From Sphingobacteriales bacterium (lineage in GTDB: Bacteria > Bacteroidota > Bacteroidia > Chitinophagales > Chitinophagaceae), in NCBI GenBank assembly GCA_947463665.1, contig CANHUD010000007.1, positions 1 through 23,630 on the forward strand: 23,630 bases of DNA. The letters are read 5' to 3'. Below the pieces are notes generated by a model. It saw only the letters and a program-made list of their open reading frames with translations, ran no database searches and was not told the DNA's origin. This document shows positions 17,013 to 22,828 of the stretch, one piece after another (position 1 is the first letter of the stretch; the number at the start of each line of letters is the position of its first letter). The position numbers were made by a program, and so were the translations under genes.

Positions 17013-18400
17013 CAGTTACTGCCTCTTTTTTCTTTCCAGCGTTCGTTGAATGTTTTCTTTGAAAATTCCAGCCCTGCCCGATGATGTGTCCAGCCTTTAA
17101 AGAGATGGTTGACCACCCAGCTTTTAATCGCTCCATTGCCCGCATTCATCAGACGCCTGTTCAGACTGGCCATCCGCCAGGCTTTCCATGCCAGCCGCTC
17201 CGACAATGAACTATATCCGGAAGCTACGGCTTCATATCGATTGTGAAGCAGCAGTTCATGGAGATTGATTTTAACAGCACATACTTCCGTGCAGTTACCA
17301 CATAGAGAGGACGCATAGCTGAGGTGCTTCCACTCCTCCATGTCTTTCAGCTGGGGGGTAATCACACTTCCGATCGGACCGCTGTAGGTAGTGCCGTATG
17401 CATGTCCGCCAATATTCTTGTAAACCGGACAGGCATTAAGACAGGCTCCGCACCGGATGCAATAAAGGCTTTCTCTGGTCCGGGGTTGCAGGAGTTCCGT
17501 ACGGCCATTGTCCAGTAAGATAACAATCATTTCCTGCGGACCATCTGTTTCACCTGGCTGTCTCGGTCCACTGATCAGTGAATTATAGACCGTCATTTTT
17601 TGTCCGGTCCCATAAGTAGCAAGCAATGGCCAGAAAATCTCCAGATCCTGTATAGATGGAATGACTTTTTCAATTCCTACTACTACAATATGTGTTTTGG
17701 GCCAGGCACAGCTGAGTCGGGCATTCCCTTCATTTTCTGTTATGGCAATGGATCCCGTATCCGCAATCAGGAAATTGGCACCGGTTACGCCCACCTCTGC
17801 CTGCGTGTATTTTTTTCGCAGGTTATTCCTGGCTACCAGTGTCAGCTGCTCAGGCGTCAGATCTGGTGCGGTTCCCAGTTTTTCTGTAAACAACCGCGCC
17901 ACGTCTTCCTTGCTTTTGTGCATAGCGGGTGTAACGATATGATAGGGTGCCTCCCCATCCAATTGTTGGATGTATTCACCAAGATCTGTTTCCACACTCT
18001 CAATGCCAGCCTGCTGCAATACATCGTTCAGGTGTATCTCTTCCGTGGCCATGCTCTTGCTTTTCACCACAGATCGGCATTTTTTCTCCCGGCAAATCTC
18101 GAGGATCACCTCCTGAGCATCTTCAGCAGTTTCGGCCCAGATAACCCGGCCTCCCCTTTTCACGAGATTCTCTTCGAATTGCAGCAGATATCGGTCTAAC
18201 TTTTCAATAGCCTGCCATTTCAGGTTCTTGGCTTTTTCGCGAACCCGTTCCACGTCAGAGAACTGCTTTTTCCCCTGCGGTACAACTGCATTGTATCGTC
18301 CGATATTAAAATTGATGGTATGTCGGTGCTGAAGATCTTTTGCCTTCTCTGCACTATTACGGAAGAAGCCGTCTACCGAATGTTCCTGCCGTTTTTTCAT
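17012..18400 (-). CDS. lutB: LutB/LldF-type iron-sulfur protein (LUD domain plus ferredoxin-like domain)
   Basis: LutB is the iron-sulfur component of the LutABC L-lactate oxidation complex (family knowledge). The 462-residue product has the N-terminal LUD (DUF162) domain at about 60-300, including KSKSMATEEI, GVTGANFLIADTGSI and ENEGNARL. Two cysteine clusters follow: CxxCxxCxxxCP at Cys314, 317, 320 and 324, and CxxCxxxC at Cys367, 370 and 374, expected to hold [4Fe-4S] clusters. Neither lutA nor lutC is adjacent. Instead the gene overlaps DUF3109 upstream by 4 bases (ATGA) and the deacetylase-like gene downstream by 1 base (TGATG). The family call is secure; a role specifically in lactate oxidation is not proven here. 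Confidence 0.92.
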   Translation of the reverse strand: MKKRQEHSVDGFFRNSAEKAKDLQHRHTINFNIGRYNAVVPQGKKQFSDVERVREKAKNLKWQAIEKLDRYLLQFEENLVKRGGRVIWAETAEDAQEVILEICREKKCRSVVKSKSMATEEIHLNDVLQQAGIESVETDLGEYIQQLDGEAPYHIVTPAMHKSKEDVARLFTEKLGTAPDLTPEQLTLVARNNLRKKYTQAEVGVTGANFLIADTGSIAITENEGNARLSCAWPKTHIVVVGIEKVIPSIQDLEIFWPLLATYGTGQKMTVYNSLISGPRQPGETDGPQEMIVILLDNGRTELLQPRTRESLYCIRCGACLNACPVYKNIGGHAYGTTYSGPIGSVITPQLKDMEEWKHLSYASSLCGNCTEVCAVKINLHELLLHNRYEAVASGYSSLSERLAWKAWRMASLNRRLMNAGNGAIKSWVVNHLFKGWTHHRAGLEFSKKTFNERWKEKRGSN

Positions 18401-18990
18401 GATGATGACGTTTCGGAGTAATGTTCGCGAGCGATTTTATCAAGCACCTCATAAAACTCTTCTCCAAATTTCCGGATGATCGACTCTTTCAAAAATACAT
18501 AAGCCGGCACTTTAAGTTTCTCACCAAGGGCACAGCCGGGCGCACAGAGAGTTGAACGAGGTTCATAATTGACCATGGTTATACCGGAATGGCGGGATTC
18601 TTTAACCTTGATCGGATAAAGATGGCAGGAAACAGGTTTCTTCCAGCCGATTTTACCATCATTATATGCCTGTTCAAATGCACATTTAATGATCCCCTTT
18701 TCATCCCGATATCCATAGGCGCAGATCTCGTTGTTGATGGTAGGTGTTACCCATCCAAAATCCTTGTCGTACCGGTAAAGACCCTGTTTCTCCACTTCCT
18801 GTAGGCCTTCACGGGTCATGTAGGGAATGACTGCTTCGTAGGCTTTTTTCACTTCATCCAGCTCTTCATTGGTCAGTGGAGCCCCTGCATCACCGTCTTC
18901 ACAACAGCCGCCCTTGCAGGCATTGAGGTCACACACAAATTGTCCTTCTACTACTTCGTCCGATATTAATATGTTATCGATCGCGATCAT
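18397..18990 (-). CDS. DUF3109 family cysteine-rich protein
   Basis: This 197-residue cytosolic protein belongs to DUF3109, whose function is unknown. It has nine Cys: a cluster at 20, 25, 29 and 30 (FVCDLNACKGGCCEDGD), then 90, 103, 122 (in SCHLYP), 149 and 153 (CAPGC). The pattern resembles the YkgJ-like cysteine cluster and suggests bound zinc or an iron-sulfur cluster (inference). The stop overlaps the lutB ATG by 4 bases (ATGA), and the start is 9 bases after gldD. Coupling to lutB makes a role in iron-sulfur handling or in LutB function possible, but nothing in the sequence proves it. Confidence 0.88.
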   Translation of the reverse strand: MIAIDNILISDEVVEGQFVCDLNACKGGCCEDGDAGAPLTNEELDEVKKAYEAVIPYMTREGLQEVEKQGLYRYDKDFGWVTPTINNEICAYGYRDEKGIIKCAFEQAYNDGKIGWKKPVSCHLYPIKVKESRHSGITMVNYEPRSTLCAPGCALGEKLKVPAYVFLKESIIRKFGEEFYEVLDKIAREHYSETSSS

Positions 18991-18999
18991 ACTGCAAAG

Positions 19000-19641
19000 T
19001 TACCGCTTATTCTGCCAGGAAAACGACTGTATCAGCTGTTTAAGGTCCTGCTGCAGGAATTCATGCACCGGTCTGAGTGAATCCGCATTAGGGGATGCAT
19101 CGAAATACAAAGCCCCTCTCAGGAAATGGCGCACAGAATCCGTTAAAAAAAACTGATAGGCTGTTGCGGCATTGCCTCCAACGGTGAAATATACTCCTGA
19201 AATACCATTGGGCGTAGTGAACGCTGAATCGTGTATGGAACTGGCTTTCAGGGTATGCTTATAGGTCATTTTGAAGGCCTCTTCGCGAAGTCCGTCAAAC
19301 GTATTGACCACAAGGGAATCTTTGTAACCTGAGGCTGTCTGGACCTTGTACGTAGATGTTCCCCCGATGGTTTTATAGCTTACATAGATCCTTCCCTGGA
19401 AAGACGGAAAATCGATGTTGATCCAGTAAGGATTATCGGGGTTATCGTCAAACAACGTACTGTCTTTGGTGATGGATCCATAAATCGGATAATCGAACTG
19501 GTAGGGATAACCCGATTCCCGGAACGACTGGTATTCATGCTTCGGGAGATCTATCCGGTAATATCCTCTAGGTTTTGGTGTGAACGGACTGTTACACGAT
19601 AGCAATAAAAGAAATAAGAAGAACACAGAAAGTCCTTTCAT
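19000..19641 (-). CDS. gldD: Gliding motility lipoprotein GldD
   Basis: GldD is a lipoprotein needed for gliding in Flavobacterium johnsoniae and is present in many Bacteroidota. The 213-residue product starts with a lipoprotein signal peptide with lipobox LLSC (Cys16). It continues with the family hallmark FTPKPRGYYRIDLP, then FDYP and the conserved YWINIDFPSF-type core. It has no transmembrane helix beyond the signal. In F. johnsoniae and relatives, as I recall, gldD follows gldE, with ssb and mutY nearby. Here mutY and ssb are present but gldE is missing from the 41-base gap. Presence of gldD alone does not show that the cell glides. Confidence 0.93.
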   Translation of the reverse strand: MKGLSVFFLFLLLLSCNSPFTPKPRGYYRIDLPKHEYQSFRESGYPYQFDYPIYGSITKDSTLFDDNPDNPYWINIDFPSFQGRIYVSYKTIGGTSTYKVQTASGYKDSLVVNTFDGLREEAFKMTYKHTLKASSIHDSAFTTPNGISGVYFTVGGNAATAYQFFLTDSVRHFLRGALYFDASPNADSLRPVHEFLQQDLKQLIQSFSWQNKR

Positions 19642-19682
19642 GCGTTTAGCAGGTTATGAATTGACGAAATCAGCAGATCAGT

Positions 19683-20099
19683 TTACAGGAAGAGATCATC
19701 CGGATGATCGGGACTTGGCGGAAGATCATCACCCGGTAATTCATCAGGAGCTCCGCCGTGGAGATCAGATTTTTTATCCAGCATGATAAGATTATCGCCA
19801 ATGATCTCAGTGGCAAATTTACGGTATCCCTCCTTGTCTTCCCAACTGCGTGTCCGAAGGCGGCCTTCCACATAAATAAGGCTTCCCTTATGCAGGTATT
19901 TCTGTGCCAGTTCTGCCAAACCTCTCCAGAGCACAACGGTATGCCATTCGGTCTGGCTGATCAGCTTACCGGTTCTGTCTTTATACGTTTCTGTAGTGGC
20001 CAGCGGGAACTTTGCCACGCTGATATGACCTTCCAGATGCTGCACATCAGGGTCTTTTCCCAGATTTCCGATCAGCATCACTTTATTTACCCCTCTCAT
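19683..20099 (-). CDS. ssb: Single-stranded DNA-binding protein
   Basis: SSB coats single-stranded DNA and recruits repair and replication partners through its C-terminal tip. The 138-residue product has the OB-fold at about 1-108, with MRGVNKVMLIGNLGKDPDV, EWHTVVLWRGLAELAQKYL and GSLIYVEGRLRTRSW. A short acidic Pro-rich tail ends PDDLFL. The usual tip is DDxPF, so this one has the acidic pair and Phe but no Pro and an extra terminal Leu. The ATG is the first in frame, and the mutY stop overlaps it by 4 bases (ATGA), so the two repair genes are coupled. It could be a paralogue of a main SSB elsewhere in the genome. Confidence 0.93.
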   Translation of the reverse strand: MRGVNKVMLIGNLGKDPDVQHLEGHISVAKFPLATTETYKDRTGKLISQTEWHTVVLWRGLAELAQKYLHKGSLIYVEGRLRTRSWEDKEGYRKFATEIIGDNLIMLDKKSDLHGGAPDELPGDDLPPSPDHPDDLFL

Positions 20100-21202
20100 G
20101 AAACCTCCCCTTTTTCGTTGAATGATTGGACTTCAGCACTTTGAAAATACGCATTTTCCTCGAGATAAGAAAGAATGAATCGGGGAAAAGCGGCATCGCG
20201 CAGCCTTTCTCTGCTGACCGGCTGATACCCGGTTGGCAGGGAAGGAGGATGATTCAGCTTGAGATGAAAGAATCCGCCCTGAAGTTCCTGATGTGAAAGC
20301 AACTGACGTCGCGCACCGGAAACCATGATCAGTTCAAAAGAATGGGGGTGTACAATTGCCCTGACTTCCGGCAAGTCCAGCAGCTCTCTGGTTTCCAGCA
20401 ACCGATCCGCCTCGATCAGGTGAAATTCAAACAGTTGCTGCCAAATGTCGCGCGCAGTCCGCTTCCGAATAAATAACTGTCCATTGTATTCCAGAATGAG
20501 ATAATGCAGAAACCGTTTCTTCTTTTGTATTTTTTTTGATTTTACGGGCAGTTCGGCAATTCGTCCGAATGCGTAGGCCTGACAGTCCGACTGAAAAGGA
20601 CAAACACTGCAGCGGGGCGACTGAGGCTTACAGATGGTAGCGCCAAAATCCATGATGGCCTGGTTGTATTCGGCAGGGTGGCGGACATCCAGCAGCATCT
20701 GAGCTTTTTCTGTGAACAATTTTCTGGAAGCAGGCTGGTCTGCCGGAGCATCTATTCCAAAGACCCGGCTGATGACGCGGATGACATTTCCGTCAACCAC
20801 TGCATATGGAAGACCAAATGCAAAAGAAGCGATGGCTGCCGCAGTATAAGGACCAATTCCTTTTAATGCAGCGATTTCCGGATAGGTTTTGGGGAACATA
20901 CCCTTGCGTTCAACATGAATCTGACGGGCTGTAAAAATGAGGTTCCGGCATCTGCTGTAATATCCCAAACCCTCCCAGTGTTTGAAAATCTCTTCATCCG
21001 GAGCAGTGGCAAGTGCCTGAATATCAGGGAAAGAGGCTATGAAACGTTCGTAATAGGCCCAGCCCTGCTCCACTCTCGTCTGTTGTAGAATGATCTCACT
21101 GATCCAGATCCGATAAGGATCTTTTTCCCCTTTCCATGGCATTTGCCGGTCATTCATTCCTCGGTTCCAGTCGAGCAGTTTTCGGGTAAAAAATGAAGCC
21201 AT
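20096..21202 (-). CDS. mutY: Adenine DNA glycosylase MutY
   Basis: MutY removes adenine mispaired with 8-oxoguanine. The 368-residue product has the helix-hairpin-helix catalytic domain with Glu36 in SEIILQQTRV, the hairpin LKGIGPYTAAAI at 113-124, and catalytic Asp137 in VVDGNVIRV. The iron-sulfur motif C-x6-C-x2-C-x5-C is at Cys191, 198, 201 and 207. A C-terminal Nudix-like 8-oxoG recognition domain spans about 230-345. All key residues are present and the length is normal. The ATG at 21202 is first in frame. It is the first gene of the minus-strand cluster (mutY, ssb, gldD, DUF3109, lutB, deacetylase-like) and is divergent from the HU gene. Confidence 0.97.
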   Translation of the reverse strand: MASFFTRKLLDWNRGMNDRQMPWKGEKDPYRIWISEIILQQTRVEQGWAYYERFIASFPDIQALATAPDEEIFKHWEGLGYYSRCRNLIFTARQIHVERKGMFPKTYPEIAALKGIGPYTAAAIASFAFGLPYAVVDGNVIRVISRVFGIDAPADQPASRKLFTEKAQMLLDVRHPAEYNQAIMDFGATICKPQSPRCSVCPFQSDCQAYAFGRIAELPVKSKKIQKKKRFLHYLILEYNGQLFIRKRTARDIWQQLFEFHLIEADRLLETRELLDLPEVRAIVHPHSFELIMVSGARRQLLSHQELQGGFFHLKLNHPPSLPTGYQPVSRERLRDAAFPRFILSYLEENAYFQSAEVQSFNEKGEVS

Positions 21203-21220
21203 ATATGTTTCAGATAAACT

Positions 21221-21252
21221 GAAAATTAACCAACTAGCTCATTTTTGCACAA
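21221..21252 (-). promoter_or_regulatory. Candidate promoter for the mutY-ssb-gldD cluster
   Basis: On the minus strand TTG (21252-21250) is followed after 21 bases by TAATTTTC (21228-21221), one mismatch from TAnnTTTG at acceptable spacing. The mutY ATG is 18 bases downstream of the element. Motif-based only. Confidence 0.4.
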
Positions 21253-21331
21253 TTTTTTATGTAAGTTCACGTTTTGTAACAGCCAACCGCCCTAAAAACC
21301 GGCAGATTAAATATTATGCTCCGGCAGGGTA

Positions 21332-21359
21332 TGTACGATCGCCCCGGTGATTCTGTACA
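21332..21359 (+). other. Imperfect inverted repeat upstream of the HU gene
   Basis: The outer arms TGTAC (21332-21336) and GTACA (21355-21359) are complementary. The inner arms ATCGC (21338-21342) and GTGAT (21347-21351) pair with one G-T wobble around CCCG. The structure lies about 45 bases before the HU ATG, in the mutY/HU divergent region. It could be an operator or a leader hairpin; no poly-T follows. Confidence 0.35.
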
Positions 21360-21403
21360 ATGGAGGCTGACCTTAAAATTAATATCCAATCAAAAATCGC
21401 ACA

Positions 21404-21730
21404 ATGAGAAAAGCCGACCTTATTAACAACATTTCAGAAAAAACGGGTATTCCGAAAGTGGATGTACTGGTTACCCTTGAAACCATGTTCAAAGAAGTAA
21501 AGGAGTCACTGGCCAAGGGTGAAAATATTTACATCCGTGGATTTGGGAGTTTCATTACTAAAAAACGAGCTGCCAAAATTGGCCGTAACATCAAGAAAAA
21601 TACAGCCGTTCAGATTCCGGCTCATTTCATACCTGCCTTCAAACCCGCAAAAGAATTTGTTCAGGAAGTAAAAAAACTTCAGCCAGACGCAGCAATTAAC
21701 GATAACGATGCCGGAGAAATGACGATGTGA
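21404..21730 (+). CDS. HU/IHF-family DNA-binding protein
   Basis: This small nucleoid-associated protein would bind and bend DNA as a dimer. The 108 residues cover the full fold: a helical dimerisation region at 1-40 (MRKADLINNISEKTG), IYIRGFGSF at 42-50, and the DNA-binding arm from about 53 to 77 (KKRAAKIGRNIKKNTAVQIPAHFIP, read in parts), closing with AFKPAKEF. The position of the intercalating Pro63 of E. coli-type HU holds Ile63 here. I recall this variation in other Bacteroidota homologues. A 17-residue acidic tail follows residue 91 and is not part of the canonical 90-residue protein. It is divergent from mutY and 28 bases ahead of the TPR gene. Confidence 0.94.
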   Translation: MRKADLINNISEKTGIPKVDVLVTLETMFKEVKESLAKGENIYIRGFGSFITKKRAAKIGRNIKKNTAVQIPAHFIPAFKPAKEFVQEVKKLQPDAAINDNDAGEMTM

Positions 21731-21732
21731 GT

Positions 21733-21740
21733 TACCTTCG
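21733..21740 (+). promoter_or_regulatory. Weak promoter-like element before the TPR gene
   Basis: TACCTTCG matches TAnnTTTG at all but one position. It lies just after the HU stop and 18 bases before the TPR-protein ATG. It may allow transcription independent of HU. Low confidence because the leader would be only about 12 bases. Confidence 0.25.
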
Positions 21741-21758
21741 CATCCAAATCATTTCCCC

Positions 21759-22601
21759 ATGAAGCAAATATGGCTGGTCGCGTCAGGTAGCGTCGTGTTG
21801 TTGATACTGCTTTTTTTTCTGGGTAGAACGAAGCCGCATCCGAAAGATCCTGTAAAAGGAGCTCCGGCTGGGGCTTCCCGTGTTTCAGGCAGCAGCGACA
21901 TACTGGAAAAAGCCAAAAAACAACTCAAGCCGGAACAACTGGCCTATCTCACCACACTGGAGAATTCCATCACCAGAGGAGATCTGGTAAACCAGAAAAT
22001 AGTTCTTTATGAACAGCTTGCTGCGTACTGGAGAGACAGTGTTAGAGCAGTAGCTCCTTACCTATGGTACCAGGGAGAAAAGGCTAAATTGGAAAATAGC
22101 GAGAAAAATCTCAACTTTGCCGCCCAATCCTATTTGGAGGAATTAAAATCAGACAGTGACCCGGAAGCCAGAACATGGATGGCTGACCAGGCCAAAGTTT
22201 TGTTTGAGAAGGTGATGGAACTGAATCCTGATAATGATTCCGCAAAAGTAGGCTGGGGCAGTTCCTTTATTTTCGGTGCATCCGGCGCATCATCGCCCAT
22301 GGAAGGGATCATGAAGATCCGGGAAGTGGCCGAACGCGATACAACCAATATGTACGCACAGTTCATGTTGGGATATGGAGCCATGATGACCGGGCAGTTT
22401 GATCGTGCCATTGAACGACTTCTTAAGGTTGCCAACAGACAACCACAAAACACGGAAGCTGTTTTTTTACTGGCAGAAGCGTATGAACGTGCCGGGAAAA
22501 AAACGGAAGCCAGGGAATGGTATAGTAAAGGCAGATCAAGGGTATCCAATCCGGAATTGCTGAAAGCTATTGATGATAAAATCAACTCATTGCAACAATA
22601 A
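21759..22601 (+). CDS. Membrane-anchored tetratricopeptide-repeat protein
   Basis: The 280-residue protein has one N-terminal transmembrane anchor at about residues 4-22 (IWLVASGSVVLLILLFFLG), a Pro/Gly/Ser-rich linker, and a helical body of TPR-type repeats. The clearest repeats begin near residues 145 (VLFEKVMELNPDN), 200 (YAQFMLGYGAMMTGQFDRAI) and 234 (EAVFLLAEAYERAGKKTEA). TPRs mediate protein-protein contacts; the partner is unknown. It has no catalytic motif and no lipobox. It sits between the HU gene and a tiny basic protein gene followed by rng. The order HU-TPR-rng is one I associate with Chitinophagaceae-like genomes (recalled, unchecked). Periplasmic exposure of the TPR domain is inferred from the uncleaved anchor. 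Confidence 0.85.
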   Translation: MKQIWLVASGSVVLLILLFFLGRTKPHPKDPVKGAPAGASRVSGSSDILEKAKKQLKPEQLAYLTTLENSITRGDLVNQKIVLYEQLAAYWRDSVRAVAPYLWYQGEKAKLENSEKNLNFAAQSYLEELKSDSDPEARTWMADQAKVLFEKVMELNPDNDSAKVGWGSSFIFGASGASSPMEGIMKIREVAERDTTNMYAQFMLGYGAMMTGQFDRAIERLLKVANRQPQNTEAVFLLAEAYERAGKKTEAREWYSKGRSRVSNPELLKAIDDKINSLQQ

Positions 22602-22624
22602 TTAACCAAATAAATTCATTTAAC

Positions 22625-22720
22625 ATGCCTTGCGGTAAAAAAAGAAAACGTCATAAGATCGCCACACACAAGCGCAAAAAACGTCTGAGAAAGAACCGTC
22701 ATAAGAAAGGAAAGAAATAA
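22625..22720 (+). CDS. 31-residue highly basic protein, AURKAIP1/COX24 (mS38)-like domain
   Basis: ATG at 22625 opens a 31-codon frame ending TAA at 22720. The product begins MPCGKKRKRHK and ends KNRHKKGKK; more than half of its residues are Lys or Arg, with three His. I recognise it as the short Bacteroidota protein that databases label AURKAIP1/COX24 domain-containing, related to the C-terminal part of mitochondrial ribosomal protein mS38. That recognition is from memory. The composition and the KRHK..THKRKKR pattern fit rRNA binding, so a ribosome-associated role is likely but inferred. It lies 23 bases after the TPR gene and 108 bases before the rng start. It is too short for most gene callers and is easily missed. 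Confidence 0.8.
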   Translation: MPCGKKRKRHKIATHKRKKRLRKNRHKKGKK

Positions 22721-22735
22721 TTTCCTGCTCTCCCT

Positions 22736-22792
22736 TATTATGGGATAATATCAGCTGCGTGATCAGATCCTCAAACGGATATTGATCCGCAG
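22736..22792 (+). promoter_or_regulatory. Tandem hairpins in the rng leader
   Basis: The first hairpin is TATTAT-GGG-ATAATA at 22736-22750. The second, at 22755-22792, pairs CTGCG with CGCAG and GATCA with TGATC, separated by a bulged T22760, and has an inner ATCC/GGAT stem. No run of T follows, so it is not an intrinsic terminator. A leader structure that governs rng expression is possible. Confidence 0.45.
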
Positions 22793-22828
22793 ACTGACAT
22801 TTACTGACGGTCATAAGTGTGTTTACGC

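Noticed and set aside
22620..22814. Minus-strand 64-codon frame opposite the small basic gene
   Set aside because: No family resemblance, and it is antisense to a frame with a recognisable basic protein pattern.
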